This document shows positions 47,083 through 55,897 of a stretch of 64,000 bases of DNA, one piece after another. This stretch comes from Pseudomonas protegens (GTDB lineage: Bacteria > Pseudomonadota > Gammaproteobacteria > Pseudomonadales > Pseudomonadaceae), in assembly GCF_003363755.1 (NCBI RefSeq), contig NZ_CP031396.1:372001-436000 (forward strand), written 5' to 3'. The notes below the pieces were generated by a model that was given only the letters and a program-made list of their open reading frames with translations, did not search any database and was not told where the DNA came from. How positions within the stretch are numbered: the first letter of the stretch is position 1; each line of letters opens with the position of its first letter. A program made the translations under genes and the position numbers.

Positions 47083-47134
47083 AATTACAATCAACATCAC
47101 ATAAACATCATAAACAATTGTTTTTATTGTAATT
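47083..47134. promoter_or_regulatory. AT-rich region with nested palindromes
   Basis: Arms AATTACAAT (47083-47091) and ATTGTAATT (47126-47134) enclose a perfect 12-base palindrome AAACAATTGTTT at 47112-47123. The surrounding stretch, about 47070-47200, is strikingly AT-rich for this genome. It lies 32 bases upstream of the SRPBCC start codon. The symmetry suggests a repressor or activator operator. The rest of the 371-base gap up to the J-domain gene shows no other feature. Confidence 0.55.
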
Positions 47135-47422
47135 TTTTAATCTAGAAACAACATTAAATAAACCATGCACAAAGCATGGAAATAATCACAAATCACTTTA
47201 ACAGCCCTTTTCCACTGACGGCCATCCGCTCGGACCTGCCCCACGCCCGCCCGGCGCAACAGAGCGCGGCACAGCAGAAGCCGCGCGCCCCAGCCACCTG
47301 GGCTGAATCGCCAGACGCCTGCCGCTGTTGCTTAGACGGATTCGAGTCGAGGGACTTTTACCCGGGAAACCGGTAGGGTGCGCCATTTCCTCCAGTCATG
47401 TCTGGATGTTGCCAAGGGTTGC

Positions 47423-49063
47423 ATGGAGTTCTATCGCCCAATGAGTTGCTGGACCCTACTCGGCCTGCCGGTCACCGCGGATACCCGGACCATCAAGCGC
47501 CACTACGCCAAGCTGCTGAAACAGACCCGTCCGGATGAAGACCCGCAAGCTTTCCAACGCTTGCGCGACGCCTATGAAGAGGCGCTGGCCCATAAGGATT
47601 GGGAGCAACAGAACGAGCCCCTGGAAACGCCCGAGACCTGGGCCGGCAACGAGCCGGTAACGCTGGCGCTGTCACCGGTGCAGCGGGTGGCCATGTTGCT
47701 CAAGGAGCTGCCTGTCGATCAGCTCGACCAGCGCTATCAGCAGGCCCAGGAGCAGGCGTGCGCCTATGAGTTCGAACTGGCCCTGCTGCGCTATTGCGTC
47801 GAACACCCGGCGCAAGCCGATGCGGTGTTGCACTGGGGGTTCGAGCGTCTGCGCTGGATGAGTGCCTGGCAACGCCTGGATCTGCCGGAGTATCTGGTGC
47901 AGGAGTTGCAGCAGCAGCTCTATCAGCGAATACAAGAGCCACTGGCCGCAGCCCTGGAGGCCAAGGATGAAGCGGCGTTCCTGGAGGCCTACGCCCAGCG
48001 TTCAGCCCACGCCTGGCTGCTGCACCTGCAGCACCGACAATGGTTCAACCAATGGCTGGCACAGACACTGGCCAACAGCCCTTATTGGTCGGTGGCGGTG
48101 TTCCAGGCGGTCTGCGCCGGCCAAGGCTGGCACGCCAATAGTGCAGACAACTGCCCGGAACAGCTCTGGCCGCGGCTGTTGAAACGCCATCAGGCACCGC
48201 TGTACCTGGCCCACCAGCAACAACTGGCGAGCGAACCGCCGAGCACCCCGGAACACCGTGCGGCACGCTTGTTGCTCGCGCCCCTGAGCTTCAGTCAGCG
48301 CCGCGCCTGGGCCCGACACCTGGGCAACCTGGACTGGCAGGCCTGTCACAAGCTGGCTGCAAGCCTGGCGGCAGACTACCCGCAAGTCGCCGCCGGCATG
48401 CCCGCCAGCAATCCCTACTTCTGGCGGGACTGGGAACACGCGATCAACAGCTGGCCGATGCTCCTGGGGGTGGTTCTGGCCTGCCTCACCGGCGCAATGG
48501 CCGATTACGCCGGGCAAGACAGCAGCCCCTGGGAGATTATCGGCGTCACGCTGGTCTGGGCTTTGTGCTTCTGCGCCGCGGGCGAAGGGCTGCAGCGACT
48601 TTGGCGCCCCCTGAGCCAACGCCTGTTCCAGTGGGACGAGCGCCTCAGCCAACACCTGCCTCGGCACCAGACGCCCTATCACGATGTGCAGCTGATCCGC
48701 GACCTGCTGCCCGCGGCGCTGCTGGGCGCACTGCTGGGCGTGGTGGTCCACCCGGTGGCCACTATCACTTATCTCGGGGTCCTGCTGCTGGTGGCCCTGG
48801 CCCGTCAGCGCCAGATCGACCCGCTGAACGCCTGGCAACGCATCAATCCCTGGCCGCGTCGCCTGCTGCTGGGCACCGCACTGGTGCTGCTGGTGGCCGT
48901 AATCGCCACCCTCAAGTGGTTCGACGGGCGCCACACCGCCGGGCGTTATCAGGGCCTGCAGCCCTGGACCGAACGGCTGTGCGCGCGCATGCCGGCCGAT
49001 ACCCCCGAGTGTGCAGCACCGGCCACCCAGGAGCAGTGGTACCCCAAGGAGGAGCGGCCATGA
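47423..49063 (+). CDS. Membrane-anchored J-domain protein
   Basis: The 546-residue protein begins with a J-like domain at about 7-55 (CWTLLGLPVTADTRTIKRHY, then RPDEDPQAFQRLRDAYEEAL). The canonical HPD reads RPD, so stimulation of DnaK is uncertain. A helical middle follows, then membrane helices at about 350-370, 378-400, 432-465 and 480-505. I start at 47423 with AAGGG upstream; ATG 47441 is equally possible. The stop overlaps the next gene by ATGA, and the pair is likely a functional unit. Confidence 0.75.
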   Translation: MEFYRPMSCWTLLGLPVTADTRTIKRHYAKLLKQTRPDEDPQAFQRLRDAYEEALAHKDWEQQNEPLETPETWAGNEPVTLALSPVQRVAMLLKELPVDQLDQRYQQAQEQACAYEFELALLRYCVEHPAQADAVLHWGFERLRWMSAWQRLDLPEYLVQELQQQLYQRIQEPLAAALEAKDEAAFLEAYAQRSAHAWLLHLQHRQWFNQWLAQTLANSPYWSVAVFQAVCAGQGWHANSADNCPEQLWPRLLKRHQAPLYLAHQQQLASEPPSTPEHRAARLLLAPLSFSQRRAWARHLGNLDWQACHKLAASLAADYPQVAAGMPASNPYFWRDWEHAINSWPMLLGVVLACLTGAMADYAGQDSSPWEIIGVTLVWALCFCAAGEGLQRLWRPLSQRLFQWDERLSQHLPRHQTPYHDVQLIRDLLPAALLGALLGVVVHPVATITYLGVLLLVALARQRQIDPLNAWQRINPWPRRLLLGTALVLLVAVIATLKWFDGRHTAGRYQGLQPWTERLCARMPADTPECAAPATQEQWYPKEERP

Positions 49064-50040
49064 GCCAACGCCCCTTGTTGCTTTTCGGTTGCACGCTGAT
49101 TTTCGGCCTGTTTGCACTCCTGGCTGCCGGAGCGCCGATCGCCCGCGTCGAACTGTGGCTGGCCGGCCTGGACAGCCCCGCCAGCGCCCAGGCCGCGGCC
49201 AGGGCGCCGCTGATCGACTGCGTCAACCAATACGATGTACCTTGGCGCCTGGGCTACTACACCTACGGCACTCAAGCGGCCTGGCGCGCGGCGTTCACCG
49301 ACCTGCTGAACAATGCCAAGGACTTCGCAGACGGCGCGAAGACCGACATGGATACCCTGCCCGCCCGCGACTGCGAACCGCGCATGCTCTATCGGCTACG
49401 CCACCTGCAACCCGACGCCCCGCTGATCGGCCTGGCCGAGCGCTACATCGACGCACTGCACCAGGCCAACCTGGCCCGGCGCGCTCATTCCAGCGCCGTA
49501 CCCGGTGCTTACATGCCGGCCGAGGAAGACGCGGCCACTGTTGCCCTGCTCAAGCCCAAGTTCGACCACTACCTGCAAGCCTCCGCCGACCTGCGCGCTG
49601 CCCTGGCGAGCGCAGACATCGGCGCCCGACGCGAGCAACAGCGGCTGCTTGAGCAACGCCTGGGGCAGGACATCCACTGGCACCTGCTGGACTACATGAT
49701 CCAGGCGCGGCTCACAGTGGAGCAGATCAGCCAGGGCATGCGCGAGAAAACCCTGACCCCGGCGCAACTGGCACAAGCCAGCCAGGACCTGCAACGGACC
49801 TGGGATGCCGGGCAGCCCTTGCGCAACCGACCACAGAGCAGCCGCACGCAACCGGCCTATTACCTGTGGAGCCAGATCACGCGGCCGGCGCAGCGTTATC
49901 AGCAAGCCTTGCTCGCCCTGCATCAGGACTGGCAGAAACAGGCTGAGCCACAGCATCTGAGCGAGGACTATCACGCCATCATGCGGGCCTACGACTCGCT
50001 GCTCAGCTACTACAACAAGCAGGCCCAGGTGGACTATTGA
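49060..50040 (+). CDS. DUF3829-like secreted protein
   Basis: The 326-residue protein has an N-terminal signal anchor (about 5-28, LLLFGCTLIFGLFALLAAG) and a long helical periplasmic domain with repeated YNA/YYN-type segments, ending YDSLLSYYNKQAQVDY. This resembles the DUF3829 (YiiG) family, of unknown function. AAGGAGG lies just upstream, and the ATGA overlap ties it to the J-domain gene. It converges on the DUF3313 gene 41 bases away, where a GC-rich 6-base stem (50048-50064) may end both transcripts. Confidence 0.65.
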   Translation: MSQRPLLLFGCTLIFGLFALLAAGAPIARVELWLAGLDSPASAQAAARAPLIDCVNQYDVPWRLGYYTYGTQAAWRAAFTDLLNNAKDFADGAKTDMDTLPARDCEPRMLYRLRHLQPDAPLIGLAERYIDALHQANLARRAHSSAVPGAYMPAEEDAATVALLKPKFDHYLQASADLRAALASADIGARREQQRLLEQRLGQDIHWHLLDYMIQARLTVEQISQGMREKTLTPAQLAQASQDLQRTWDAGQPLRNRPQSSRTQPAYYLWSQITRPAQRYQQALLALHQDWQKQAEPQHLSEDYHAIMRAYDSLLSYYNKQAQVDY

Positions 50041-50081
50041 AGCGGCAGCGGCCCTGTTGGCCGCCGCCGGACAGTCAGGCC

Positions 50082-50753
50082 CTAACGCCCCTTGAACTTG
50101 ACGAAAGACTGGTGGAAGTCCGCCGCCCAACCGTCGATGACGTTCTTCACGTCATCGGCCTTCATCACTTGCGTGTCGTTTTCCAGGGGCTTGCCAGTGC
50201 CCTTGCGCACCACCTGGGCAATGACCTTGCCGCTGCTGCCATCGAGAAACACGGCCTCGGTGCCCAGCGTGGTTTGCTGGTCGCGAATTCCGCTGGCGGT
50301 GCTGACCGCCGCTGCCACCAGGGCCACAGGAATGATTTCATAAGGCTTCAGGCCTTCGGTTTTACTGCTGACCGCCGTGATTGCCGCCCGCACCACCAGC
50401 ACCCCCGGCCCGGGGCCTTGAGCCAGGGGCAGGCTGCGCGCCGCCTCACGCCTGAGGGCCTGGTCGTAGTACTGATTGATACCGTCGAGGGTGCTCTGGG
50501 GAATCTTCGCCGTGGCTTGTGGCTGCGGATAGAACTGGGTGGGTTCGATGTAGATCGCCCGGTACCGGCCTACATCCAGCTTGGGATCGATCCAGCGCAT
50601 CACCTCCACCCCGGAGGGCGACTTGGCCTCCTTGAGTCGGCTGTAATCCTGGAGAAACCCGGAGTATTCGTCGGGCTGGGTCACGTTGCTGGAGCAGCCG
50701 ACCATGGCCAAAGAGGCAAGGCACGCCGTGCCGATCATCAATGCAAGTTTCAT
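50082..50753 (-). CDS. DUF3313-family lipoprotein
   Basis: The 223-residue protein begins with a lipoprotein signal (MKLALMIGTACLASLAMVGC, C20 lipidated). The mature part contains the DUF3313 pattern (GFLQDYSRLKE, then DVGRYRAIYIEP). It has an Ala/Val-rich stretch (PVALVAAAVSTASGI) and ends WAADFHQSFVKFKGR. Function is unknown. AGGAG lies upstream of the chosen ATG; an in-frame start 39 codons earlier has no homologous character. Confidence 0.82.
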   Translation of the reverse strand: MKLALMIGTACLASLAMVGCSSNVTQPDEYSGFLQDYSRLKEAKSPSGVEVMRWIDPKLDVGRYRAIYIEPTQFYPQPQATAKIPQSTLDGINQYYDQALRREAARSLPLAQGPGPGVLVVRAAITAVSSKTEGLKPYEIIPVALVAAAVSTASGIRDQQTTLGTEAVFLDGSSGKVIAQVVRKGTGKPLENDTQVMKADDVKNVIDGWAADFHQSFVKFKGR

Positions 50754-50857
50754 GGGTAACTCCTGTAGGTGAAACAGCCAGGAACTGGCCAGGGGAGTTA
50801 CAGGTATAGCCAAAGGATGGTTGCCGAGCAGGGTGTTTTCAGGATGAAAGGCCACCA

Positions 50858-50889
50858 GGGACCCCGACAAACATCATCTTCGGGGTCCC
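50858..50889. terminator. Strong inverted repeat after the reductase operon
   Basis: Perfect 10-base arms GGGACCCCGA and TCGGGGTCCC flank a 12-base loop. A second palindrome GCTGGCGCGCCAGC (50893-50906) abuts the DUF934 stop. No U tract is seen, so termination may be factor-dependent. Confidence 0.5.
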
Positions 50890-50908
50890 GTTGCTGGCGC
50901 GCCAGCGG

Positions 50909-51403
50909 TTACCTGCGGCGGAACAGCGGCCGGGGTTCGATCACTGAGCGGCCATAGAGCACGCTCATGCCCACCAGCCCCTTGAGGGCGTCCTGGGCGC
51001 ATTTGTCTTCGCGCACGGCAAAGCTGTCGAAGCCGCACTGGCGCATATGGCTCAGTTGATCGCGCAGCACGTCGCCAATGGCCCGCAACTCGCCCATCCA
51101 GCCCAGGCGGGTACGCAGCAGGTAGGCCTGGCTGTAGCCCCGGCCATCACGAAAGCTCGGGAAGTCCACGGCAATCAGCGGGATCAGCTTGAGCCAGGGC
51201 TTGAGGCTTTCCACTTCGTCATCCGGGCCGATCCACACGCCGTCCCGGGCCGGGTGATGCTCGATGCGACGCATCAGCCACAGGGCCAGGGGCAGGATCA
51301 GCGGCCCGTCGGGCAGCGTATCGTCAACCCCGCGCACCAGGCTCCAGGCATCGTCCTCGACCAATTGGGCTTCGCCCTCGCACAGCCGCAGCAGATTGTT
51401 CAT
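50909..51403 (-). CDS. DUF934-family protein
   Basis: The 164-residue protein matches DUF934 (LPLALWLMRRIEHHPARDGV, then IAVDFPSFRDGRGYSQAYLL). Members follow siroheme sulfite reductase genes and are thought to assist that enzyme, possibly as an oxidoreductase partner; the activity is not established. The start overlaps the reductase stop by ATGA. It corresponds to PA4129. Confidence 0.88.
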   Translation of the reverse strand: MNNLLRLCEGEAQLVEDDAWSLVRGVDDTLPDGPLILPLALWLMRRIEHHPARDGVWIGPDDEVESLKPWLKLIPLIAVDFPSFRDGRGYSQAYLLRTRLGWMGELRAIGDVLRDQLSHMRQCGFDSFAVREDKCAQDALKGLVGMSVLYGRSVIEPRPLFRRR

Positions 51404-53073
51404 GCCAGCGCCTCCAGGGCCTTGGGATAGACCCGCTCCTTGAACGGCTCCAGGCCGATGCGCTGCAGGGTCTCGACGAAGGGTTCGTCGCTTTCCCGGT
51501 AGCGCACGAAGGTGGCGATGATGCGCTCGATCACTTCGGGGATTTCCTCGGCGCTGAAGGACGGCCCGATCACCTTGCCCAGGGCGCTGTCACGGCCCTT
51601 GGCGCCACCCAGGGTGACCTGGAACCACTCGCTGCCGTTCTTGTCGACCCCGAGAATGCCGATATTGCCGATGTGGTGGTGGCCGCAAGCGTTCATGCAG
51701 CCGGAGATGTTCAGGCTGATGTCCCCCAGGTCGTGGAGGTAGTCCAGGTCCTCGAAGCGCTGCTGGATGGCCAGGGTAATCGGCAGCGACCGGGCGTTGG
51801 CCAGGGCACAGAAGTCGCCGCCCGGGCAGGCGATGATGTCGGTCAACAAGCCCGCGTTGGCGGTGCCCAGGCCGTGCTCAGAGGCACACTGCCAAAGCTC
51901 GAACAGCTGCGACTTGGGCACATCCGGCAGGACGATGTTCTGTTCATGGGCAATACGAATCTCGCCGAAGCCGAAACGCTCGGACCAGTCGGCCACCGCC
52001 TCCATCTGCTGACCGGTGACGTCCCCCGGCGGCGAGCTTGGCCCCGGTTTGGTGGACAGCACCACGCAGGTGTAACCCGGCACCTTGTGCGGGTGCACAT
52101 TGCGCGCCACCCAGCGGGCGAAGGCCGGGGACTCGGCCATGTGGCTGCCGTAATCCAGATCGGTGTCCGCCAGGCGCTCGTAGACTGGCGGCACAAAGGC
52201 ACTGGCGACCCGTTGGTACTCCTCGTCGGTGAGTTGCGCCGGACCATCCTTGAGGTGCTGCCACTCCTCCTCCACTTCCTTGGCGAAGGCCTCGATGCCC
52301 AGGGCCTTGACCAGGATCTTGATCCGCGCCTTGTACTTGTTGTCACGCCGGCCATAGCGGTTGTAGACCCGCAGCACCGCCTCGACGTAGGACAGCAGGT
52401 GCTGCCAGGGCAGCCCGTCACGAATCTGCAGGCCAAGGATCGGCGTGCGCCCCAGGCCCCCGCCGACGATCACGCGCAGAAGCATTTCGCCGCTGCGGGC
52501 ACGATAAAGATACAGGCCGATGTCATGCATCATGATCGCCGCGCGGTCCTGCCTGGCCGAGCAGATCGCGATCTTGAACTTGCGCGGCAGGAACAGGAAT
52601 TCCGGGTTGATGGTGGACCACTGGCGCAGGATCTCCGCCAGGGGGCGCGGGTCCAGGTACTCATCGGCGGCGACCCCGGCAAAGGCCTCGGTGGTGATGT
52701 TGCGCACGCAGTTGCCGGAGGTCTGGATGGCGTGCATCTCCACCTCGGCCAGGCGCTGCAGGATGTCCGGCACCTGGGCCAGCTCGATCCAGTTGAACTG
52801 CAGGTTCTGCCGAGTGGTGAAGTGACCGTAGCCGCGGTCGAAGTCCCGGGTGATGCTGGCCAGGGTGCGCATCTGCCGGGCGCTCAGGGTGCCGTAGGGA
52901 ATCGCCACCCGCAGCATGTAGGCGTGCTTCTGCATATACAGGCCGTTCTGCAGGCGCAGGGGCAGGAACTCCTCCTCGCTCAGTTGGCCGCCCATGAAGC
53001 GCTCGACCTGATCACGAAACTGCGCCACCCGCTCAAAGACCAGGGCCCGGTCATAGTCGTCGTACTGATACAT
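51400..53073 (-). CDS. Siroheme-[4Fe-4S] sulfite/nitrite reductase
   Basis: This 557-residue ferredoxin-type assimilatory reductase carries out six-electron reduction of sulfite or nitrite. Cluster cysteines lie in ACPGGDFCALANA (Cys-x5-Cys) and NISGCMNACGHHH (Cys-x3-Cys, the last shared with siroheme). Siroheme-binding Arg residues are visible in HFTTRQNLQ and in RNITTEAFAG. Length is normal for Pseudomonas CysI-like enzymes. Being next to ccoN4, it corresponds to PA4130 and not necessarily to the main cysI, so the substrate is uncertain. Confidence 0.88.
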   Translation of the reverse strand: MYQYDDYDRALVFERVAQFRDQVERFMGGQLSEEEFLPLRLQNGLYMQKHAYMLRVAIPYGTLSARQMRTLASITRDFDRGYGHFTTRQNLQFNWIELAQVPDILQRLAEVEMHAIQTSGNCVRNITTEAFAGVAADEYLDPRPLAEILRQWSTINPEFLFLPRKFKIAICSARQDRAAIMMHDIGLYLYRARSGEMLLRVIVGGGLGRTPILGLQIRDGLPWQHLLSYVEAVLRVYNRYGRRDNKYKARIKILVKALGIEAFAKEVEEEWQHLKDGPAQLTDEEYQRVASAFVPPVYERLADTDLDYGSHMAESPAFARWVARNVHPHKVPGYTCVVLSTKPGPSSPPGDVTGQQMEAVADWSERFGFGEIRIAHEQNIVLPDVPKSQLFELWQCASEHGLGTANAGLLTDIIACPGGDFCALANARSLPITLAIQQRFEDLDYLHDLGDISLNISGCMNACGHHHIGNIGILGVDKNGSEWFQVTLGGAKGRDSALGKVIGPSFSAEEIPEVIERIIATFVRYRESDEPFVETLQRIGLEPFKERVYPKALEALA

Positions 53074-53228
53074 GTGCCTACCTCATCCTCATCGGTGCTG
53101 GTCGTGCTCGAAACGGCGCGTATTGTGAGGGGGCGACTATGCGCGTACGGCGCAGAACGTTACAGATTCAGGTAAAAACTAAAAAACCATATCAGCCGCC
53201 ACCATAGTGCCGTGGACATGAGATAAAT

Positions 53229-53242
53229 CTGATCCGTATTAA
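53229..53242. promoter_or_regulatory. Possible Anr/FNR box upstream of ccoN4
   Basis: CTGATCCGTATTAA matches TTGAT-N4-ATCAA at 8 of 10 positions. It lies 105 bases upstream of the ccoN start in the 273-base gap shared with the divergent reductase gene. Low oxygen control would fit the gene, but a single imperfect site is weak evidence. Confidence 0.35.
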
Positions 53243-53346
53243 TGCAGTTTTTCTGAGCCTGTTTTGTTTCCCCGCTGATTCCTACAGTGCACCCCGTGCC
53301 AGACCGGGTGGCCTGGCAAGACTTTGCAACCGTGGAAGCATTGACC

Positions 53347-54774
53347 ATGAACTCAGCAACAATCGGACAGGCTTACAACTACAAGGTGGTTCGCCAATTC
53401 GTCGTCGCAACCGTGGTATGGGGCGTGATCGGCATGGCCATGGGGGTGTGGATCGCCTCGCAACTGGTGTGGCCGGAGATGAACCTCGATCTGCCCTGGA
53501 GCACCTTCGGCCGCCTGCGGCCGCTGCACACCAGCCTGGTGATCTTCGGCTTTGCCGGCAGCGCCCAGTTCGCCGCCAGCTATTACGCCGTACAGCGTAC
53601 CTGCCAGGTGCGGCTGTACTCCGACACCCTGGCCGCCTTCACCTTCTGGGGCTGGCAGTCGGTGATCGTGATCATGCTGATCACCCTGCCCCTGGGCTAC
53701 ACCACCACCAAGGAATACGCCGAGATCGAATTCGCCGGCGCGGTGTGGATGGCGGTGGTCTGGGTGGCCTATGCCATCGTCTTCTTCACCACCGTGGTAA
53801 GGCGCAAGAGCCAGCACATCTATGTCGGCAACTGGTTCTTCGGTGCCTTCATCCTGGTGATCGCCATGCTTCATGTGGTCAACCACCTGTCGATCCCGGT
53901 GGACTGGTTCAAGTCCTACCCGGTGTATTCCGGGGCCACCGACGCCATGGTCCAGTGGTGGTACGGCCACAACGCCGTGGGCTTCTTCCTGACCACCGGC
54001 TTTCTCGGGATGATGTACTACTTCGTGCCCAAGCAAGTGGGACGCCCGGTGTATTCCTATCGCCTGTCCATCGTGCACTTCTGGGCGCTGATCACCCTGT
54101 ACATCTGGGCCGGCCCGCACCACTTGCACTACACCGCCCTGCCAGACTGGGCGCAGTCCCTGGGCATGGCCATGTCGCTGATCCTCCTGGCCCCCAGCTG
54201 GGGCGGCATGATCAACGGCATGATGACCCTCTCGGGCGCCTGGCATAAGCTGCGCACCGACCCGATCCTGCGTTTTCTGGTGCTGTCCCTGGCGTTCTAC
54301 GGCATGTCGACCTTCGAAGGCCCGATGATGGCGATCAAGACCGTCAACGCCCTCTCCCACTACACCGACTGGACCATCGGCCATGTGCACGCCGGGGCCC
54401 TGGGCTGGGTGGCCATGATCACCTTCGGTGCGATCTACCACATGGTGCCCAAGGTCTTCGGCCGCGAGCAGATGTACAGCGTGCCGCTGATCAACCTGCA
54501 CTTCTGGCTGGCCACCATCGGCACCGTGCTCTACATCGCTTCGATGTGGGTCAACGGCATCACCCAGGGCCTGATGTGGCGCGCGGTCAACGAAGACGGC
54601 ACCCTCACCTACTCCTTCGTCGAGGCCCTGGTGGCCAGCCATCCGGGGTTCGTGGTGCGCTTTGCCGGTGGCGTGTTCTTCCTCAGTGGCATGCTGCTGA
54701 TGGCCTACAACACCTGGCGCACGGTACGCGTGGCCGATGAAGAACTGGCCCTGAGCGACGCACAGATCGCCTGA
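53347..54774 (+). CDS. ccoN4: Orphan cbb3 cytochrome oxidase catalytic subunit CcoN4
   Basis: The 475-residue heme-copper oxidase subunit I has 12 membrane helices. Ligand histidines are visible in [12 protein letters not shown] (low-spin heme), WYGHNAVGF (CuB), [14 protein letters not shown] (CuB pair) and [11 protein letters not shown] (heme b3 and b). No ccoO, ccoP or ccoQ follows, so it must borrow these subunits from a complete ccoNOP set elsewhere. In P. aeruginosa the equivalent PA4133 is an orphan isoform tied to cyanide tolerance and biofilm respiration. I chose ATG 53347 ([15 protein letters not shown]); a longer in-frame start at 53287 lacks support. Confidence 0.92.
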   Translation: MNSATIGQAYNYKVVRQFVVATVVWGVIGMAMGVWIASQLVWPEMNLDLPWSTFGRLRPLHTSLVIFGFAGSAQFAASYYAVQRTCQVRLYSDTLAAFTFWGWQSVIVIMLITLPLGYTTTKEYAEIEFAGAVWMAVVWVAYAIVFFTTVVRRKSQHIYVGNWFFGAFILVIAMLHVVNHLSIPVDWFKSYPVYSGATDAMVQWWYGHNAVGFFLTTGFLGMMYYFVPKQVGRPVYSYRLSIVHFWALITLYIWAGPHHLHYTALPDWAQSLGMAMSLILLAPSWGGMINGMMTLSGAWHKLRTDPILRFLVLSLAFYGMSTFEGPMMAIKTVNALSHYTDWTIGHVHAGALGWVAMITFGAIYHMVPKVFGREQMYSVPLINLHFWLATIGTVLYIASMWVNGITQGLMWRAVNEDGTLTYSFVEALVASHPGFVVRFAGGVFFLSGMLLMAYNTWRTVRVADEELALSDAQIA

Positions 54775-54786
54775 GCCAGGCATTGC

Positions 54787-54816
54787 CCGCCGGTCCCAGT
54801 GACCGGCGGCTTTTTT
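54787..54816 (+). terminator. Intrinsic terminator between ccoN4 and the small gene
   Basis: A 9-base stem (CCGCCGGTC/GACCGGCGG) with a 5-base loop is followed by one C and six T. It starts 13 bases after the ccoN4 stop and ends 10 bases before the next start codon, whose AGGGAG ribosome site follows directly. It should limit read-through into that gene. Confidence 0.9.
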
Positions 54817-54826
54817 AGGGAGCCGG

Positions 54827-55051
54827 ATGGCGATGGATATTCTGTTCAATCTGCTGGGGGTGGCGTTTCTCTACCTCAGCATCGAGTACTGCCTGCGCCA
54901 CCAGAGCGCCAAGAGCCTGGATGACGCCAGCCTGATTCCCTTTGCCGACGACCCCGACGTAGCGCATCGCGTGGAAGTGGCCACCGGCAAGAAGATCAAT
55001 GCCGTGGCGCCGGAAGAGCCCAAGCCGGGGTGGATCAACCTGGACATGTAA
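54827..55051 (+). CDS. Small membrane protein linked to CcoN4 (PA4134-like)
   Basis: The 74-residue protein has one N-terminal membrane helix (about 4-21) and a soluble tail ending PKPGWINLDM. The size and layout resemble CcoQ-type small subunits, but the sequence is not the usual CcoQ. Position after ccoN4 matches PA4134. AGGGAG lies 4 bases before ATG 54827; an ATG two codons later is possible. The terminator directly upstream suggests low or regulated expression. Confidence 0.72.
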   Translation: MAMDILFNLLGVAFLYLSIEYCLRHQSAKSLDDASLIPFADDPDVAHRVEVATGKKINAVAPEEPKPGWINLDM

Positions 55052-55059
55052 CGCACTCC

Positions 55060-55249
55060 GTAGGAGCCGGCTTGCCGGCAAAGAGGCCCGCAAGCCTTGT
55101 ACATGGCCAGAGGCCGCTTTCGCTGGCAAGCCAGCGCCTACAGTTGCCGGTGCTGCGTGTTGCCCCATAAGAGCCGGCCTGCCGGCGAAGGGGCCCGCAA
55201 GACCTGCACATGGCCGGCGCTCGCTTTCGCCGGCAAGCCAGCGCCTACA
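55060..55249. repeat. Cluster of four REP elements
   Basis: Two head-to-head pairs of the GGAGCCGGCTTGCCGGC/GGCAAGCCAGCGCCTAC type alternate over 190 bases. A link segment (TTGCCGGTGCTGCGTGTTGC) is shared, slightly diverged, with the cluster at 62020. It fills the gap between the ccoN4-linked gene and the next - strand gene. Confidence 0.88.
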
Positions 55250-55741
55250 TCAGGCGCGCTCGCGGGGGATCAGGCTCTGCAATTGGGCCGCCAGGAAGTT
55301 GCCGTCGAAAACGAAGGTGTCGGGGTCCTTGAGGCCGTTGGTCTTGCGCCATTGCCAGGCGCCGCTGGCCTCGCCCACCAGGGAAACACTGCCCAGGCGC
55401 GCCGCCGTCAGGCCGATCACCGCCAGGGAAATCTGTCCATTGGGGCCCATCACATCCGGGACGAACTCCACGGGTTTGCCAGCGATGACAATAGTCAGCT
55501 TCTCGCTGTTAAAGGTGGAACTCTCCACCGGCAATGCCGGGCTGAAGGCCACATAAGGCTCACGGTGCAGCTCCAGCAGATCCGGCAGCAGCACCGGTGC
55601 CAGCCACTGTTCAATCTGCCCGAACAGCTCATGAATACGCCGGGCCCAAACCACCGACTGGCTGTCGAACAGCTGCTTCTTGTGGGCTTCGCTGGCGGCG
55701 TAGTGGCGGAGCATCTCGCCCAGTTGCTGGATATCGTCCAT
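55250..55741 (-). CDS. Conserved hypothetical protein
   Basis: The 163-residue cytoplasmic protein (MDDIQQLGEMLRHYAASEAHK at the start) has a helical N-terminal half and a mixed C-terminal half (LTIVIAGKPVEFVPDVMGPN). I do not recognise the family. AGGGA lies about 9 bases before ATG 55741; a longer in-frame start adds an unlikely basic leader. It ends inside the REP cluster. Confidence 0.6.
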   Translation of the reverse strand: MDDIQQLGEMLRHYAASEAHKKQLFDSQSVVWARRIHELFGQIEQWLAPVLLPDLLELHREPYVAFSPALPVESSTFNSEKLTIVIAGKPVEFVPDVMGPNGQISLAVIGLTAARLGSVSLVGEASGAWQWRKTNGLKDPDTFVFDGNFLAAQLQSLIPRERA

Positions 55742-55897
55742 TGCGGTGTGTCCCTGGCATCGACCTTTGGGAACTGCAGGTCGCCGGTCTTGATCATGGC
55801 AGATGCCGGTCCCGGGCGTTGGGGTGTTTACCCCAGGGCCAACCCATTCCTCTAGCCGCTGGCTCCGGCCTTGCCCCGCCATGTCGCTGCGGGCCGT

